64,000 bases of DNA from Desulfococcus multivorans (lineage in GTDB: Bacteria; Desulfobacterota; Desulfobacteria; Desulfobacterales; Desulfococcaceae), in the NCBI RefSeq assembly GCF_001854245.1, contig NZ_CP015381.1, positions 3,755,001 through 3,819,000 on the forward strand. Reading direction: 5' to 3'. Below, piece after piece: positions 8,532 through 16,840 of the stretch. Position 1 is the first letter of the stretch, and each line of letters begins with the position of its first letter. A program made the translations under genes and the position numbers. The notes beneath the pieces are model-generated. The model worked only from the letters and a program-made list of their open reading frames with translations, did not search any database and was not told the DNA's origin.

Positions 8532-8811
8532 CCTCCTTCAGAATATGGGGCCCGATGTATGGACTGAGCGCCTCAGGCGTAATCAGCTCGACCTTGCGGC
8601 CCAATATTTTTTCAAGCAGAAACGCGACCTCCATAAAATTATCGAAGGTGTGCCGGTCGGGCATGAATTCCACAAGAATATCGATGTCACTCATCGGGGT
8701 CTGATCGCCTCGGACAAATGAACCGAATAACCCTATATTTTTAACACCATATAAGGAAAGCTGCTTTTGTTCATCCAAAATGCGCTGAAATATGATCTCC
8801 TTGGTGATCAT
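8506..8811 (-). CDS. MNT-type minimal nucleotidyltransferase antitoxin
   Basis: 101 residues from ATG 8811 (AAGGATG lies upstream; longer in-frame starts lack a ribosome site). It carries the nucleotidyltransferase signature GSFVRGDQTPMSDIDILVEF (GSx10DxD) at about residues 33-52. In characterised pairs such proteins AMPylate and silence the HEPN RNase. Here the partner is reduced to 20 codons by element A3, leaving an orphan antitoxin. Confidence 0.85.
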   Translation of the reverse strand: MITKEIIFQRILDEQKQLSLYGVKNIGLFGSFVRGDQTPMSDIDILVEFMPDRHTFDNFMEVAFLLEKILGRKVELITPEALSPYIGPHILKEVERVPIAA

Positions 8812-8906
8812 CGTACATCCTTTCATGAACTGCCGTCCATCCATCCCGCTTGTTCTGCATGACATGTTTTGGGGTGTGAAATCAATAGGGTGCTTTGGTT
8901 GTCAGT

Positions 8907-9151
8907 GGGGTCAGGCCAAGACAATATTCCGGAATCACATCAAATACATTCCATACAAAGCCCGAATATCGCCTTAGACGGGCATTTTGAGGGTCAAAAA
9001 TGCCCGTCTAAGGAAAAATCCGTCGACCCGATGCCGACCGAATGGCTTAAACGCGCATTTTTGCACCCGAAAACAGCCGTTTAAGCCCTGAAAACGCCTG
9101 TTTTTGGATCAATAAGTTATGAATTTCGGATACTTGACTTGGCCCGACCCC
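8907..9151 (+). repeat. Hairpin element, subfamily A, copy A4
   Basis: 245 bp. The left end reads GGGGTCAGGCCAAG (one change), the right end is perfect. Both outer flanks carry AGT. The right end replaces the 3' part of an IS110 transposase gene. Confidence 0.9.
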
Positions 9152-9512
9152 AGTTTGAAATCGCGGTCAACTCGCCGGCACGATGGAGACGGGCCAGTGT
9201 TTTGGCATCCCGGGTGTCGTTTTTGATCCGATCACCGCTTTTCTTAGGGATCATTGAAGGGGCCGCCACCATGCAGCTGAATCCTTTGCCGGTCAAATGA
9301 CGATGGATGCCGTAACCGCAGGGACCTGCTTCGTAGACAAAGTGCAGCTCGCTTGCAGTGGAAACCATTTTACGACAGAATTTATCCAATGCCTCAAAAT
9401 CGTTGTTGATCGCGCCGTAGACCCGGACCGGATCCCGGGAACCCTCTTCAGCGATAGCAATGGTGATCGAATTTTTGTGGACATCCATGCCGATAAATTT
9501 TACAGTGTTCAT
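9152..9512 (-). pseudogene. IS110-family transposase, 5' fragment
   Basis: About 120 codons from ATG 9512 with AAGGAGG upstream. The protein starts MNTVKFIGMDVHK and contains NDTRDAKTLARLHRAGELT, both hallmarks of the DEDD RuvC-like N-terminal domain of IS110/IS1111 transposases. The frame leaves homology at GELTAIS, where element A4 begins, so the C-terminal catalytic serine domain is missing and the protein cannot be active. Confidence 0.88.
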
Positions 9513-9633
9513 GACCTGCCTCCTTGGTTGTGGCTCTGTGTTAGGGCGTTGATACCTTATACATAACCCACGTTTGCAAGGAAGGCAGGTCTTTTTTTTG
9601 GGTAACCACAATATATTCCATCCGAGGATATCA

Positions 9634-9698
9634 GCAGAGATTCATCATGGGCGAGAATGGGTCACCAAAACTCGTCGGAGCCCATGATGAATCTCTGC
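9634..9698. repeat. Perfect 19-bp inverted repeat upstream of the IS110 fragment
   Basis: GCAGAGATTCATCATGGGC (9634-9652) and its exact reverse complement (9680-9698) are separated by 27 bases. It lies in the 5' flank of the IS110 fragment. IS110/IS1111 elements often recognise or insert in palindromic repeats, so it could be a target or part of the element end. It has no T-tract and so is probably not a terminator. Confidence 0.75.
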
Positions 9699-9820
9699 GG
9701 GTTGCGCAGATCCGGACGTTCCGGAAACTCGGATGGTAACTGTCAATCATTATGTCTAACACCCTAACACCGCCCCGAAGGGGCCAACCCGACCCCCTTT
9801 CGGGGATCGGGCGCTTCGGG

Positions 9821-10183
9821 TTAAGCGACGGCCGGGGCCAGGGCGGTCATGGCCGCGGCGTCACCGCCGTGGCTCGCCAGGAAATCGACGATGGTGTCCA
9901 CCACGTCGACGGGGTCCTGGGCCTCCAGGGTGGTCCGCACCGCTTCGGTCTCCTTGTAGAAGATGAAGAGGGCGTCCCTGGGGCTGCCGTTCCGGGTGTC
10001 GACCTTGCCGTCGTCGTCCTTGGGGCGTCCCTTGAAGACGACCGGGCCGAGGCCCACGGGGTTCTCCTCGGTCTTGATGCGGGCGTCCGCCGCCAGGGTC
10101 CAGCCGAGATCGTCGGCGCCGTTTTCCAGAAGACCTGCCGCAATGAGAGAGTCCTGTTCCCAGGTGAGTGCTACGATAGCCAT
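9821..10183 (-). CDS. Hypothetical protein, about 120 residues
   Basis: Start chosen at ATG 10183 with GGAAAGGAG upstream. The sequence begins MAIVALTWEQDSLIAAGLLE and ends with an Ala-rich tail. It has no signal peptide, membrane segment or motif I recognise. Codon use matches the GC-rich neighbours. The stop is followed on its strand by GC-rich hairpins (9770-9815) that may end transcription but lack a T-tract. Confidence 0.6.
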   Translation of the reverse strand: MAIVALTWEQDSLIAAGLLENGADDLGWTLAADARIKTEENPVGLGPVVFKGRPKDDDGKVDTRNGSPRDALFIFYKETEAVRTTLEAQDPVDVVDTIVDFLASHGGDAAAMTALAPAVA

Positions 10184-10310
10184 GATGTTTTCTCCTTTCC
10201 ATGTTGTTGTGGGTTTATCGCCAACGGTCAACCGTTGTCTCTGTCATAGCAGGGCTGGGAAAAGGATGGGGCGAAGGGGGGGAAGGATGGGGTTTTGAAT
10301 GGAAAAAGGG

Positions 10311-10366
10311 GTTAGGGTGTTAAGGTATTAAGGTGTTAGGGTGTTAGAGTTTTAGGTGATTAGCGT
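10311..10366. repeat. GTTAGGGT/GTTAAGGT short-period repeat
   Basis: Words such as TTAGGGTG, TTAAGGTA and TTAGAGTT run in tandem; this is the complement of the CCCTAAC family. The following 10370-10655 has no gene and is AT-rich towards 10620, probably holding the promoter of the MarR gene. Confidence 0.7.
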
Positions 10367-10655
10367 TTCAAACGATCCGGGGGTCGGTTCCAAAATTTAC
10401 AAGAAAATGACGTTTTCTTAGAAGGGGGTTGGCGCACGAAGCAAAGCTTTGTATGCTAATCATATATTTTCGGATCTGGATGCGATGGATGGCGTAATAA
10501 CATATTGGAATAGATTATAAAAAAAGATAAAAAAAATTGCCGATTGGCCTTGCTTCGGATTTAAAAACATTGTGTACAAAATATTTAGGTCTTGATTATC
10601 TCCTTCTCAACTATTAACATCAGGTAATTTTAACCCGAGAAAGTGGGCATTTGAA

Positions 10656-11123
10656 ATGACCCGAAACGATCCGGAGATCCAGGCCATCGTGGCGGCCATT
10701 CGTCGGCTGTACCGCATTGTCTACCATGACGCCGTCCATGCAAGCCGCGGCCATGGCCTCACCAGCTCCCAGAGCGCGGCCTTGAGGATGCTCTTCAAGA
10801 CCGGGCCGCTGTCGTCGGCCGAGCTGAGCCGCAGGCTCCACGTCACCCCCTCCAACATGACGGGCGTCATCGACCGGCTCGAGAAGAAGCGTCTCGTGGA
10901 CCGGGTGCCGGACCGCGCCGATCGCAGGATCGCCCTCATCACGCTGACGGATGTGGGGCTGAAACTGGGGCGGGACCTTCCGGATCCCATCGAAAACAAG
11001 CTCGCCTCCAGGCTGGACAACCTGGACCCGGAGGAGATTCGGGAATACCGTCTCGCCATTGAAAGGATTCTCGACCTGATCGAAGAACCGGAAGGACGGA
11101 GCGCCCCGGCCGGCGACCCGTGA
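10656..11123 (+). CDS. MarR-family transcriptional regulator
   Basis: 155 residues. The winged helix spans about residues 35-105: SAALRMLFKTGPLSSAELSRR, then the recognition helix region HVTPSNMTGVIDRLEKK, then the wing DRADRRIALITLTDVG. The C-terminal helix would form the dimer interface. MarR proteins usually repress neighbouring transport or catabolic genes. Placement 58 bases before the ABC importer, in the same direction, suggests it controls that operon, with its own AT-rich promoter region upstream. Confidence 0.9.
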   Translation: MTRNDPEIQAIVAAIRRLYRIVYHDAVHASRGHGLTSSQSAALRMLFKTGPLSSAELSRRLHVTPSNMTGVIDRLEKKRLVDRVPDRADRRIALITLTDVGLKLGRDLPDPIENKLASRLDNLDPEEIREYRLAIERILDLIEEPEGRSAPAGDP

Positions 11124-11181
11124 CATCGCCATTCAATGATACCCCCATATAACCTTGTCAATTTATCGCAAAGGAGGCTTC

Positions 11182-12768
11182 ATGTCGGTTTTGAAAACAC
11201 TTGAGGAACTGTTCCTGAAAGGCGCCATATCCCGGCGGGAATTCATCTCCCGGGCCGCAGCCCTGGGGCTTATGGCCGCCGTTTCCCCTTCCCTGCTGCC
11301 GCGTCCGGCCGCAGCCGAAACGCCGAAAAAAGGCGGGCGTCTGCGGATGGGCCTCTCGGGGGGATCCACCACCGACTCGCTGGATCCGGCCGCCATCACC
11401 GATATCATGATGCAGCTCTTGATCTACGGCCAGCTGGCCAACAGTCTCGTGGAGATCGACCACGAGAACAAGCCGGTGCCCGAGCTGGCCGAAAGCTGGG
11501 AGGCCTCTCCGGACGCCAAGGCGTGGACCTTCAAACTGCGCAAGGGGGTGGAATTCCACAACGGAAAAACCATGGACGCCGACGACGTCGTCTACTCCAT
11601 CAACCACCACCGGGGTGAAAAGAGCAAGTCCGCGGCCAAGGCCATCGTCAAGGCCATCACCGATATCCGGAAAGACGACAAGCACACCGTCACCTTCATC
11701 CTGGAGGACGGCAACGCCGACTTCCCGTACATCATGAGCGACTACCACCTCTGCATCGTGCCGGCGGGCGGCGACTTTACCGCGGGCATCTTCACCGGCG
11801 CCTATGTCCTGAAGAATTTCGAGCCGGGCGTCCGGGCCTTCGCCGTGCGCCATCCCAATTTTTTCAAATCGGACCGCGGCCACTTCGACGAGGTGGAGAC
11901 CCTCGCCATCAGCGACGTCAACGCACGGACCAACGCGCTCAAAACCGGCCGGATCGACGTCATGAACCGCTGTGAACGAAAGACCGTCCGCCTCCTCGAG
12001 CGCACCCCCAACCTGCAGATTCTGCGGCAGGACGGGTTCAAGCACTACACCTTCGCCATGCAGTGCGATATGAAGCCCTACGACAACAACGACGTCCGGA
12101 TGGCCCTCAAATACGCCGTCGACCGGGAGCAGATGGTCAAGACCATCCTTCGCGGGTACGGCACCGTGGGCAACGACCATCCCATCAGCAGCGCCAACCG
12201 CTTCCATGCCGGGGACCTCCCCCAGCGGCGGTACGATCCGGACAAGGCCCGGTTTCACCTGAAAAAATCCGGACTGAAGGATGCCAAATTCAGGCTCCAC
12301 ACCGCCGAGGCCGCCTTCGTGGGTGCGGTGGATGCAGGCGTCCTCTACCGGGAGCAGGCCGCCAAAGCCGGCATCGACATCGAGGTGGTGCGGGAGCCCA
12401 ACGATGGATACTGGAGCAATGTCTGGATGAAGAAGGAGTGGTGCGCCGTTTTCTGGGGCGGGCGGGTCACCGAGGACATGATGCTGAGCACGGCCTACGC
12501 CGCCGGCGCGCCGTGGAACGACACCTCCTGGGACAACAAACGCTTCAACGCGCTTCTGGCAAGCGCCCGGGCGGAGCTGGACGAGCCCGCACGCCGGCGC
12601 ATGTATGCCGAGATGCAGCAGATCATCCGGGATGACGGCGGCGTGGTGGTGCCCATGTTCGCCGCCGACCTCGCGGCCGCAACAGACCGGCTCGGCCACG
12701 GCAAGATGGCCGTCAACTGGGAGCTGGACGGCTTCCGAGGCCCGGAACGGTGGTGGTTCAAGTCCTGA
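11182..12768 (+). CDS. ABC importer substrate-binding protein (family 5, peptide/nickel type)
   Basis: 528 residues from ATG 11182, preceded by AAAGGAGG. The N-terminus has a twin-arginine motif (SRREFISRAAALGLMAA) and an Ala-rich cleavage region near PAAAE, so it is probably Tat-exported. SBP_bac_5 features are clear: LDPAAITDIMMQLLIYGQL, VPELAESWEASPDAKAWTFKL, RKGVEFHNGKTMDADDVVYS, and LKYAVDREQMVK. It captures the solute in the periplasm for the two permeases and ATPase downstream. Substrate is unknown; the family covers peptides, nickel, opines and glycosides. Confidence 0.92.
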   Translation: MSVLKTLEELFLKGAISRREFISRAAALGLMAAVSPSLLPRPAAAETPKKGGRLRMGLSGGSTTDSLDPAAITDIMMQLLIYGQLANSLVEIDHENKPVPELAESWEASPDAKAWTFKLRKGVEFHNGKTMDADDVVYSINHHRGEKSKSAAKAIVKAITDIRKDDKHTVTFILEDGNADFPYIMSDYHLCIVPAGGDFTAGIFTGAYVLKNFEPGVRAFAVRHPNFFKSDRGHFDEVETLAISDVNARTNALKTGRIDVMNRCERKTVRLLERTPNLQILRQDGFKHYTFAMQCDMKPYDNNDVRMALKYAVDREQMVKTILRGYGTVGNDHPISSANRFHAGDLPQRRYDPDKARFHLKKSGLKDAKFRLHTAEAAFVGAVDAGVLYREQAAKAGIDIEVVREPNDGYWSNVWMKKEWCAVFWGGRVTEDMMLSTAYAAGAPWNDTSWDNKRFNALLASARAELDEPARRRMYAEMQQIIRDDGGVVVPMFAADLAAATDRLGHGKMAVNWELDGFRGPERWWFKS

Positions 12769-12791
12769 TCACGCCCCCTCCGGCACCCGGC

Positions 12792-12848
12792 GCCGCGGAT
12801 ACGGCATCATCCCCCGGCATTCACCCGGGGTGATGCCGCATCCGCGGC
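12792..12848. repeat. Long GC-rich hairpin between binding protein and permease genes
   Basis: The arms GCCGCGGATACGGCATCATC (12792-12811) and GATGCCGCATCCGCGGC (12832-12848) pair over about 24 bases with CCCCGG/CCGGGG extending the stem. There is no T-tract. In importer operons such intercistronic hairpins often protect the binding-protein mRNA 3' end and so raise its level relative to the permeases; that role is inferred here. A smaller palindrome (CCGGCATTCCATGCCGG) follows near 12890. Confidence 0.8.
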
Positions 12849-12941
12849 AACCATACGACACATCGAGACCATTCAAACCGTGGAAGGCCGGCATTCCATG
12901 CCGGAATGGACCGCTTTCCCCTATTGCAACAGGTTTTTCTC

Positions 12942-13898
12942 ATGCAGACGAACACATCTATGATTTTAAGACGGCTCGGGCTGGGCGTCGTCACGCTGCT
13001 GGTTATCTCCGTGCTCATTTTTCTGGGCGTGGAAGCCCTTCCCGGGGACCTCGCCGAGGCGGTCCTGGGCCAGAGCGCCACCCCCGAGACGGTGGAGGCC
13101 TTCCAAAAGGAGCTGAAGCTGGACCTGCCGCCCTACACCCGCTATTTTTCCTGGCTGGTATCCTTCATGCAGGGCGACTTCGGAAACTCCCTGGCCAACG
13201 GCCGGCCCATCGCGGAACTCATCGGCTGGCGCCTCTCCAACACCCTCTTCCTGGCCGGCATCACGGCGCTGATCTCCATTCCCCTTGCCGTGGTCCTGGG
13301 CATCCTCGCCGCGCTCTACCGGAACACCCTCTTCGATCGATTCATCTCTATCGGGACCCTGAGCGCCATCTCCTTTCCGGAGTTTTTCGTCGCCTACATC
13401 CTGATCGCCGTTTTCTCCGTTCAGCTGGCGATGTTCCCAAGCATGTCCAACATCGGCCCGCGGATGTCCCTGCTCCAGAAAATCCATGCCGTGGCCCTGC
13501 CCTGCCTGACCCTCACCCTGGTGGTCATGGCCCACATGATGCGCATGACCCGGGCGGCCATCATCAACGTGCTCACCAGCCCGTTCATCGAAATGGCGCG
13601 CCTGAAAGGGCTCTCGTGGAAGCGGGTGATCCTCCACCACGCCTTCCCCAACGCGCTCTCCCCCATCATCAACGTGGTGGTGCTGAACCTGGCCTACCTG
13701 GTGGTCGGGGTGGTGGTGGTGGAGGTGGTCTTCGTCTACCCGGGGCTGGGGCAGCTCCTGGTCGATTCCGTCGCCAAGCGGGACATCCCGGTGGTCCAGG
13801 CCGTCGGGCTCATCTTCGCCTTCACCTACGTCTTTCTCAATCTGAGCGCCGACATCCTCTCCACCCTCAGCAACCCCAGGTTGAGAAACCCCAAATAG
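12942..13898 (+). CDS. ABC importer permease, DppB type
   Basis: 318 residues with six predicted membrane segments, beginning RRLGLGVVTLLVISVLIFLG. The N-terminal motif for this family (PGDLAEAVLGQSATPETVEAF) and the cytoplasmic EAA loop (FIEMARLKGLSWKRVILHHAFPNAL) that docks to the ATPase are both present. It forms the inner-membrane channel with the DppC-type partner. ATG 12942 was chosen over 12906 because the latter adds a non-membrane leader; no strong ribosome site is seen for either. Confidence 0.9.
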   Translation: MQTNTSMILRRLGLGVVTLLVISVLIFLGVEALPGDLAEAVLGQSATPETVEAFQKELKLDLPPYTRYFSWLVSFMQGDFGNSLANGRPIAELIGWRLSNTLFLAGITALISIPLAVVLGILAALYRNTLFDRFISIGTLSAISFPEFFVAYILIAVFSVQLAMFPSMSNIGPRMSLLQKIHAVALPCLTLTLVVMAHMMRMTRAAIINVLTSPFIEMARLKGLSWKRVILHHAFPNALSPIINVVVLNLAYLVVGVVVVEVVFVYPGLGQLLVDSVAKRDIPVVQAVGLIFAFTYVFLNLSADILSTLSNPRLRNPK

Positions 13899-13996
13899 CC
13901 CGCGGGCCCCGCAGGCCCCGCAGAAAAAGATCGGAAAAAGATCGGAAGAAAAAGACCGCCCATGCAACAGATCAAGAGAGACAAGGAGCCTCCGGA

Positions 13997-14825
13997 ATGA
14001 CCGCAATCAAACTGCTGAAAAAATCCCCCGCCAGCGCCCGCATCGGGATGATCATCATCCTCCTCAACCTCCTGGCCATGATCCTGGCGCCCGTCATCGC
14101 CCCCTATCCGGAAACCGCGGTGGTCGGAGACGTCTGGGTGACGTCGAGCGCCGAAAACCTGCTGGGAACCGATCAGCTGGGCAGGGACATGCTGACGCGC
14201 CTCGCCTACGGCGCCCGCAACACCATCACCATCGCCCTGCTCATCACCCTCATCTCCTTCACCGTCGGGGCCGCCTGCGGGTTCATGGCCGCAACCCTCA
14301 AGGGGTGGACGGACCAGGTGATCAGCCGCATCGTCGACATCATCATGGCCTTCCCCACGCTGATTTTCGCCCTCATGGTCCTTTCGGTCATGGGAACCGC
14401 CATCCCCGTCCTCGTCGTCGTCATCGCCATCCTCGATTCCACCCGCGTCTACCGCCTGGCCCGGGCCGTCGCCATGGACATCGAGGTGATGGAGTTCATC
14501 GAGGTCGCCCGGCTCCGGGGAGAGAAGCTCTGGTGGATCATGCGCCGGGAGATCCTCCCCAACGCCATGCCGCCGCTCATCGCCGAGTTCGGCCTCCGCT
14601 TCTGCTTCGTGTTCCTGTTCATCAGCGCCCTCAGCTTCCTGGGACTGGGCATTCAGCCCCCCGACGGCCGACTGGGGGAGCATGGTTCGCGAGAACGCGG
14701 GCGCCATCACCTTCGGCATCCTCACGCCCCTCTATCCGGCGGCGGCCATCGCCGTTTTGACCATCGGCGTCAACCTGGTGGTCGACTGGTTCCTGCACCA
14801 GAGCAGCCGGCTCAGAAACCATTAA
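13997..14825 (+). pseudogene. ABC importer permease, DppC type, with a 1-base frameshift
   Basis: From ATG 13997 (AAGGAG upstream) the protein is normal DppC through LSFLGLGIQPP at about codon 221. At about 14660 the run CCCCCCGACGGCC carries one base too many. In the shifted frame the expected C-terminus resumes (TADWGSMVRENAGAITFG to SSRLRNH, stop 14823-14825). The gene length is 829 bases, one more than a multiple of three. Without the shift the frame reads straight into the ATPase gene. It is either a real inactivating mutation or a sequencing error. Confidence 0.85.
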
Positions 14826-14887
14826 AGAAAACAGGGCGGCCCGCCATGGATCGGCGGCACCGCCCTCAAGATTCAGGAGACGCACCC

Positions 14888-16504
14888 ATGCCCCATCTTT
14901 TGGACATTAAAAATCTTGTCATCGAAGCGAGAACAGGCGAACAGTGGCGGCCGGTCATCAAGGGCATCGACATGGTCCTCGATCGGGGCGAAGTCCTGGG
15001 CCTTATCGGAGAGTCCGGCGCCGGAAAATCGACCCTCGGCCTGGCGGCCATGGCCTACACCCGCACCGGCTGCCGAATCCGCTCGGGATCCGTCGTCTTC
15101 GACGGCATGGACCTGATTGCCCTCTCCAAACGTGAACAGCGAAAGCTGCGCGGGGTCAGGATCGCCTACGTGGCCCAGAGCGCCGCCGCCGCCTTCAACC
15201 CGGCCCACCAGCTGATCCACCAGTTCGCCGAGCTGCCGGTGCAGCACGGCATCATGTCCTACCCCGAGGCGGAAAAAAAGGCCGTCGACCTCTACCGCAG
15301 GCTCCACCTGCCCGACCCCGAACGGATCGGGTACCGCTACCCCCACCAGGTATCGGGCGGGCAGCTGCAGCGGGCCATGGTGGCCATGGCCATGGCCGGA
15401 GATCCGGATATCATCATCTTCGACGAACCGACCACCGCCCTGGACGTGACCACCCAGATCGAGGTTCTGGCGGCCATCAAGGAGGTGATCCAGGCCCAGC
15501 AGACCGCCGCCATCTACATCACCCACGATCTGGCCGTCGTGGCCCAGCTGGCCGACCGCATCATGGTGCTCCGAAACGGCGACCTGGTGGAGGAGGGCGA
15601 AGCCAGGGAACTTCTGGAAAATCCCCGGCAAGAATACACGCGGGATCTGATCGCCATCCGCTCCCTCCGCGAGGACAAGGATGTCCGGACGCGAAAGACG
15701 GACAACATCCTGGAGATCGAAGGCGTCTCGGCGGCCTACCGCCCGGGCGTCCCGGTGATCCGGGACATCGACCTCTCCATTGCGCCGAAGAAGACCGTGG
15801 CCGTCGTGGGGGAGTCGGGCAGCGGCAAGAGCACCCTCGCCCGGGTCGTCACCGGCCTGCTGCCGCCCTATGAAGGCCGGATCCGCTTCGACGGGCAGGC
15901 GCTGCCGCCGGACTTCAGGAACAGGGACCTGGAGGTGCTCCGCCGCATGCAGATGGTCTACCAGATGCCCGACGTGGCCCTCAATCCCCGCCAGAAGATC
16001 CGGCGGATCATCGGCCGGCCCCTGGAATTCTATTTCGGCACCACCGGGCAGGCCCGGGAGGAGCGCATCCTGGCGTTGCTGGAGATGGTCGAGCTCCCGG
16101 CCAGGTACATCTCCCGGTACCCGTCCGAGCTCTCGGGCGGCGAGAAGCAGCGGATCTGCATCGCCCGCGCCTTGGCGGCCAATCCGGACCTCATCATCTG
16201 CGACGAGGTCACCTCTGCCCTCGACCCGCTGGTGGCCGAGGGGGTCCTGGCCCTGCTGCAGGATCTCCAGAACGAACTGGGCGTTTCCTACCTGTTCATC
16301 ACCCACGACCTGACCACGGTCAAAGCCATCGCCGACGAGATCGTGGTGATGCTCAAAGGGCGCATCGTGGAGCAGGGAAGCAAGCGGGAAATCCTCAAGC
16401 CGCCCCACCACGAATACACTGAACTGCTCCTCTCCTCGGTGCCGGAGATGGACCCGGACTGGCTCGACAATCTGCTCGAGGAACGCGAAACGGAAGAAGC
16501 GTAG
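14888..16504 (+). CDS. Fused double ABC ATPase of a peptide-type importer
   Basis: 538 residues; two complete nucleotide-binding domains (DppD-DppF fusion). Domain 1 (about 1-265): Walker A GESGAGKST, signature VSGGQLQR, Walker B IIIFDEPT, switch His ITHD. Domain 2 (about 275-538): Walker A GESGSGKST, signature LSGGEKQR, Walker B LIICDEVTSALDP, ITHD. The second Walker B has DEV instead of DEP. It energises transport through the two permeases. ATG 14888 follows AGGAGA. The operon ends here; element A5 begins 6 bases after the stop. Confidence 0.92.
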   Translation: MPHLLDIKNLVIEARTGEQWRPVIKGIDMVLDRGEVLGLIGESGAGKSTLGLAAMAYTRTGCRIRSGSVVFDGMDLIALSKREQRKLRGVRIAYVAQSAAAAFNPAHQLIHQFAELPVQHGIMSYPEAEKKAVDLYRRLHLPDPERIGYRYPHQVSGGQLQRAMVAMAMAGDPDIIIFDEPTTALDVTTQIEVLAAIKEVIQAQQTAAIYITHDLAVVAQLADRIMVLRNGDLVEEGEARELLENPRQEYTRDLIAIRSLREDKDVRTRKTDNILEIEGVSAAYRPGVPVIRDIDLSIAPKKTVAVVGESGSGKSTLARVVTGLLPPYEGRIRFDGQALPPDFRNRDLEVLRRMQMVYQMPDVALNPRQKIRRIIGRPLEFYFGTTGQAREERILALLEMVELPARYISRYPSELSGGEKQRICIARALAANPDLIICDEVTSALDPLVAEGVLALLQDLQNELGVSYLFITHDLTTVKAIADEIVVMLKGRIVEQGSKREILKPPHHEYTELLLSSVPEMDPDWLDNLLEERETEEA

Positions 16505-16510
16505 GAAATT

Positions 16511-16756
16511 GGGGTCGGGCCAAGCAAATCTCCCGGAATCACTTCGAATACATGCCATAAAAAGCCAGAATATCGCCTTAGAAGCGCATTTTTGGGGTCA
16601 AAAACGCCGGTCTAAGGGAAAATCCGTCGACCCCGATGCCGCCCGAACGGCTTAAACCGCCATTTTTGCACCCGAAAACAGCCGTTTAAGCCCTGAAAAC
16701 AGCTGTTTTTGGATGAATAATTTATGGATTTCGGACACTTGACTTGGCCCGACCCC
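16511..16756 (+). repeat. Hairpin element, subfamily A, copy A5
   Basis: 246 bp with perfect 14-base terminal inverted repeats, immediately after the ABC operon stop. Hairpin 1 has the AGAAGCGCATTTTTGGGG variant shared with A6. The right flank TACGTAG is also shared with A6, so the two copies may derive from one event. Confidence 0.9.
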
Positions 16757-16840
16757 TACGTAGGTAATTGATAATTATGAATTATGAATTATGAATTGAT
16801 GGTTAGTAACCCCATAATCACCCTAAAATCCTAACACCCT
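16757..16840. repeat. GAATTAT heptads and CCCTAAC words
   Basis: TAATTGATAATTATGAATTATGAATTATGAATT (given here as words GAATTAT) lies at about 16765-16800, followed by CCCTAAAATCCTAACACC-type words to 16840. Both are word families seen elsewhere in the window. No gene is visible. Confidence 0.65.

Noticed and set aside
12605-16504. A 1299-codon frame apparently fusing permease and ATPase
   Set aside because: The first 460 codons are an out-of-frame reading through the first permease gene, and the rest is joined only by the one-base shift at 14660. Real genes start at 12942, 13997 and 14888.
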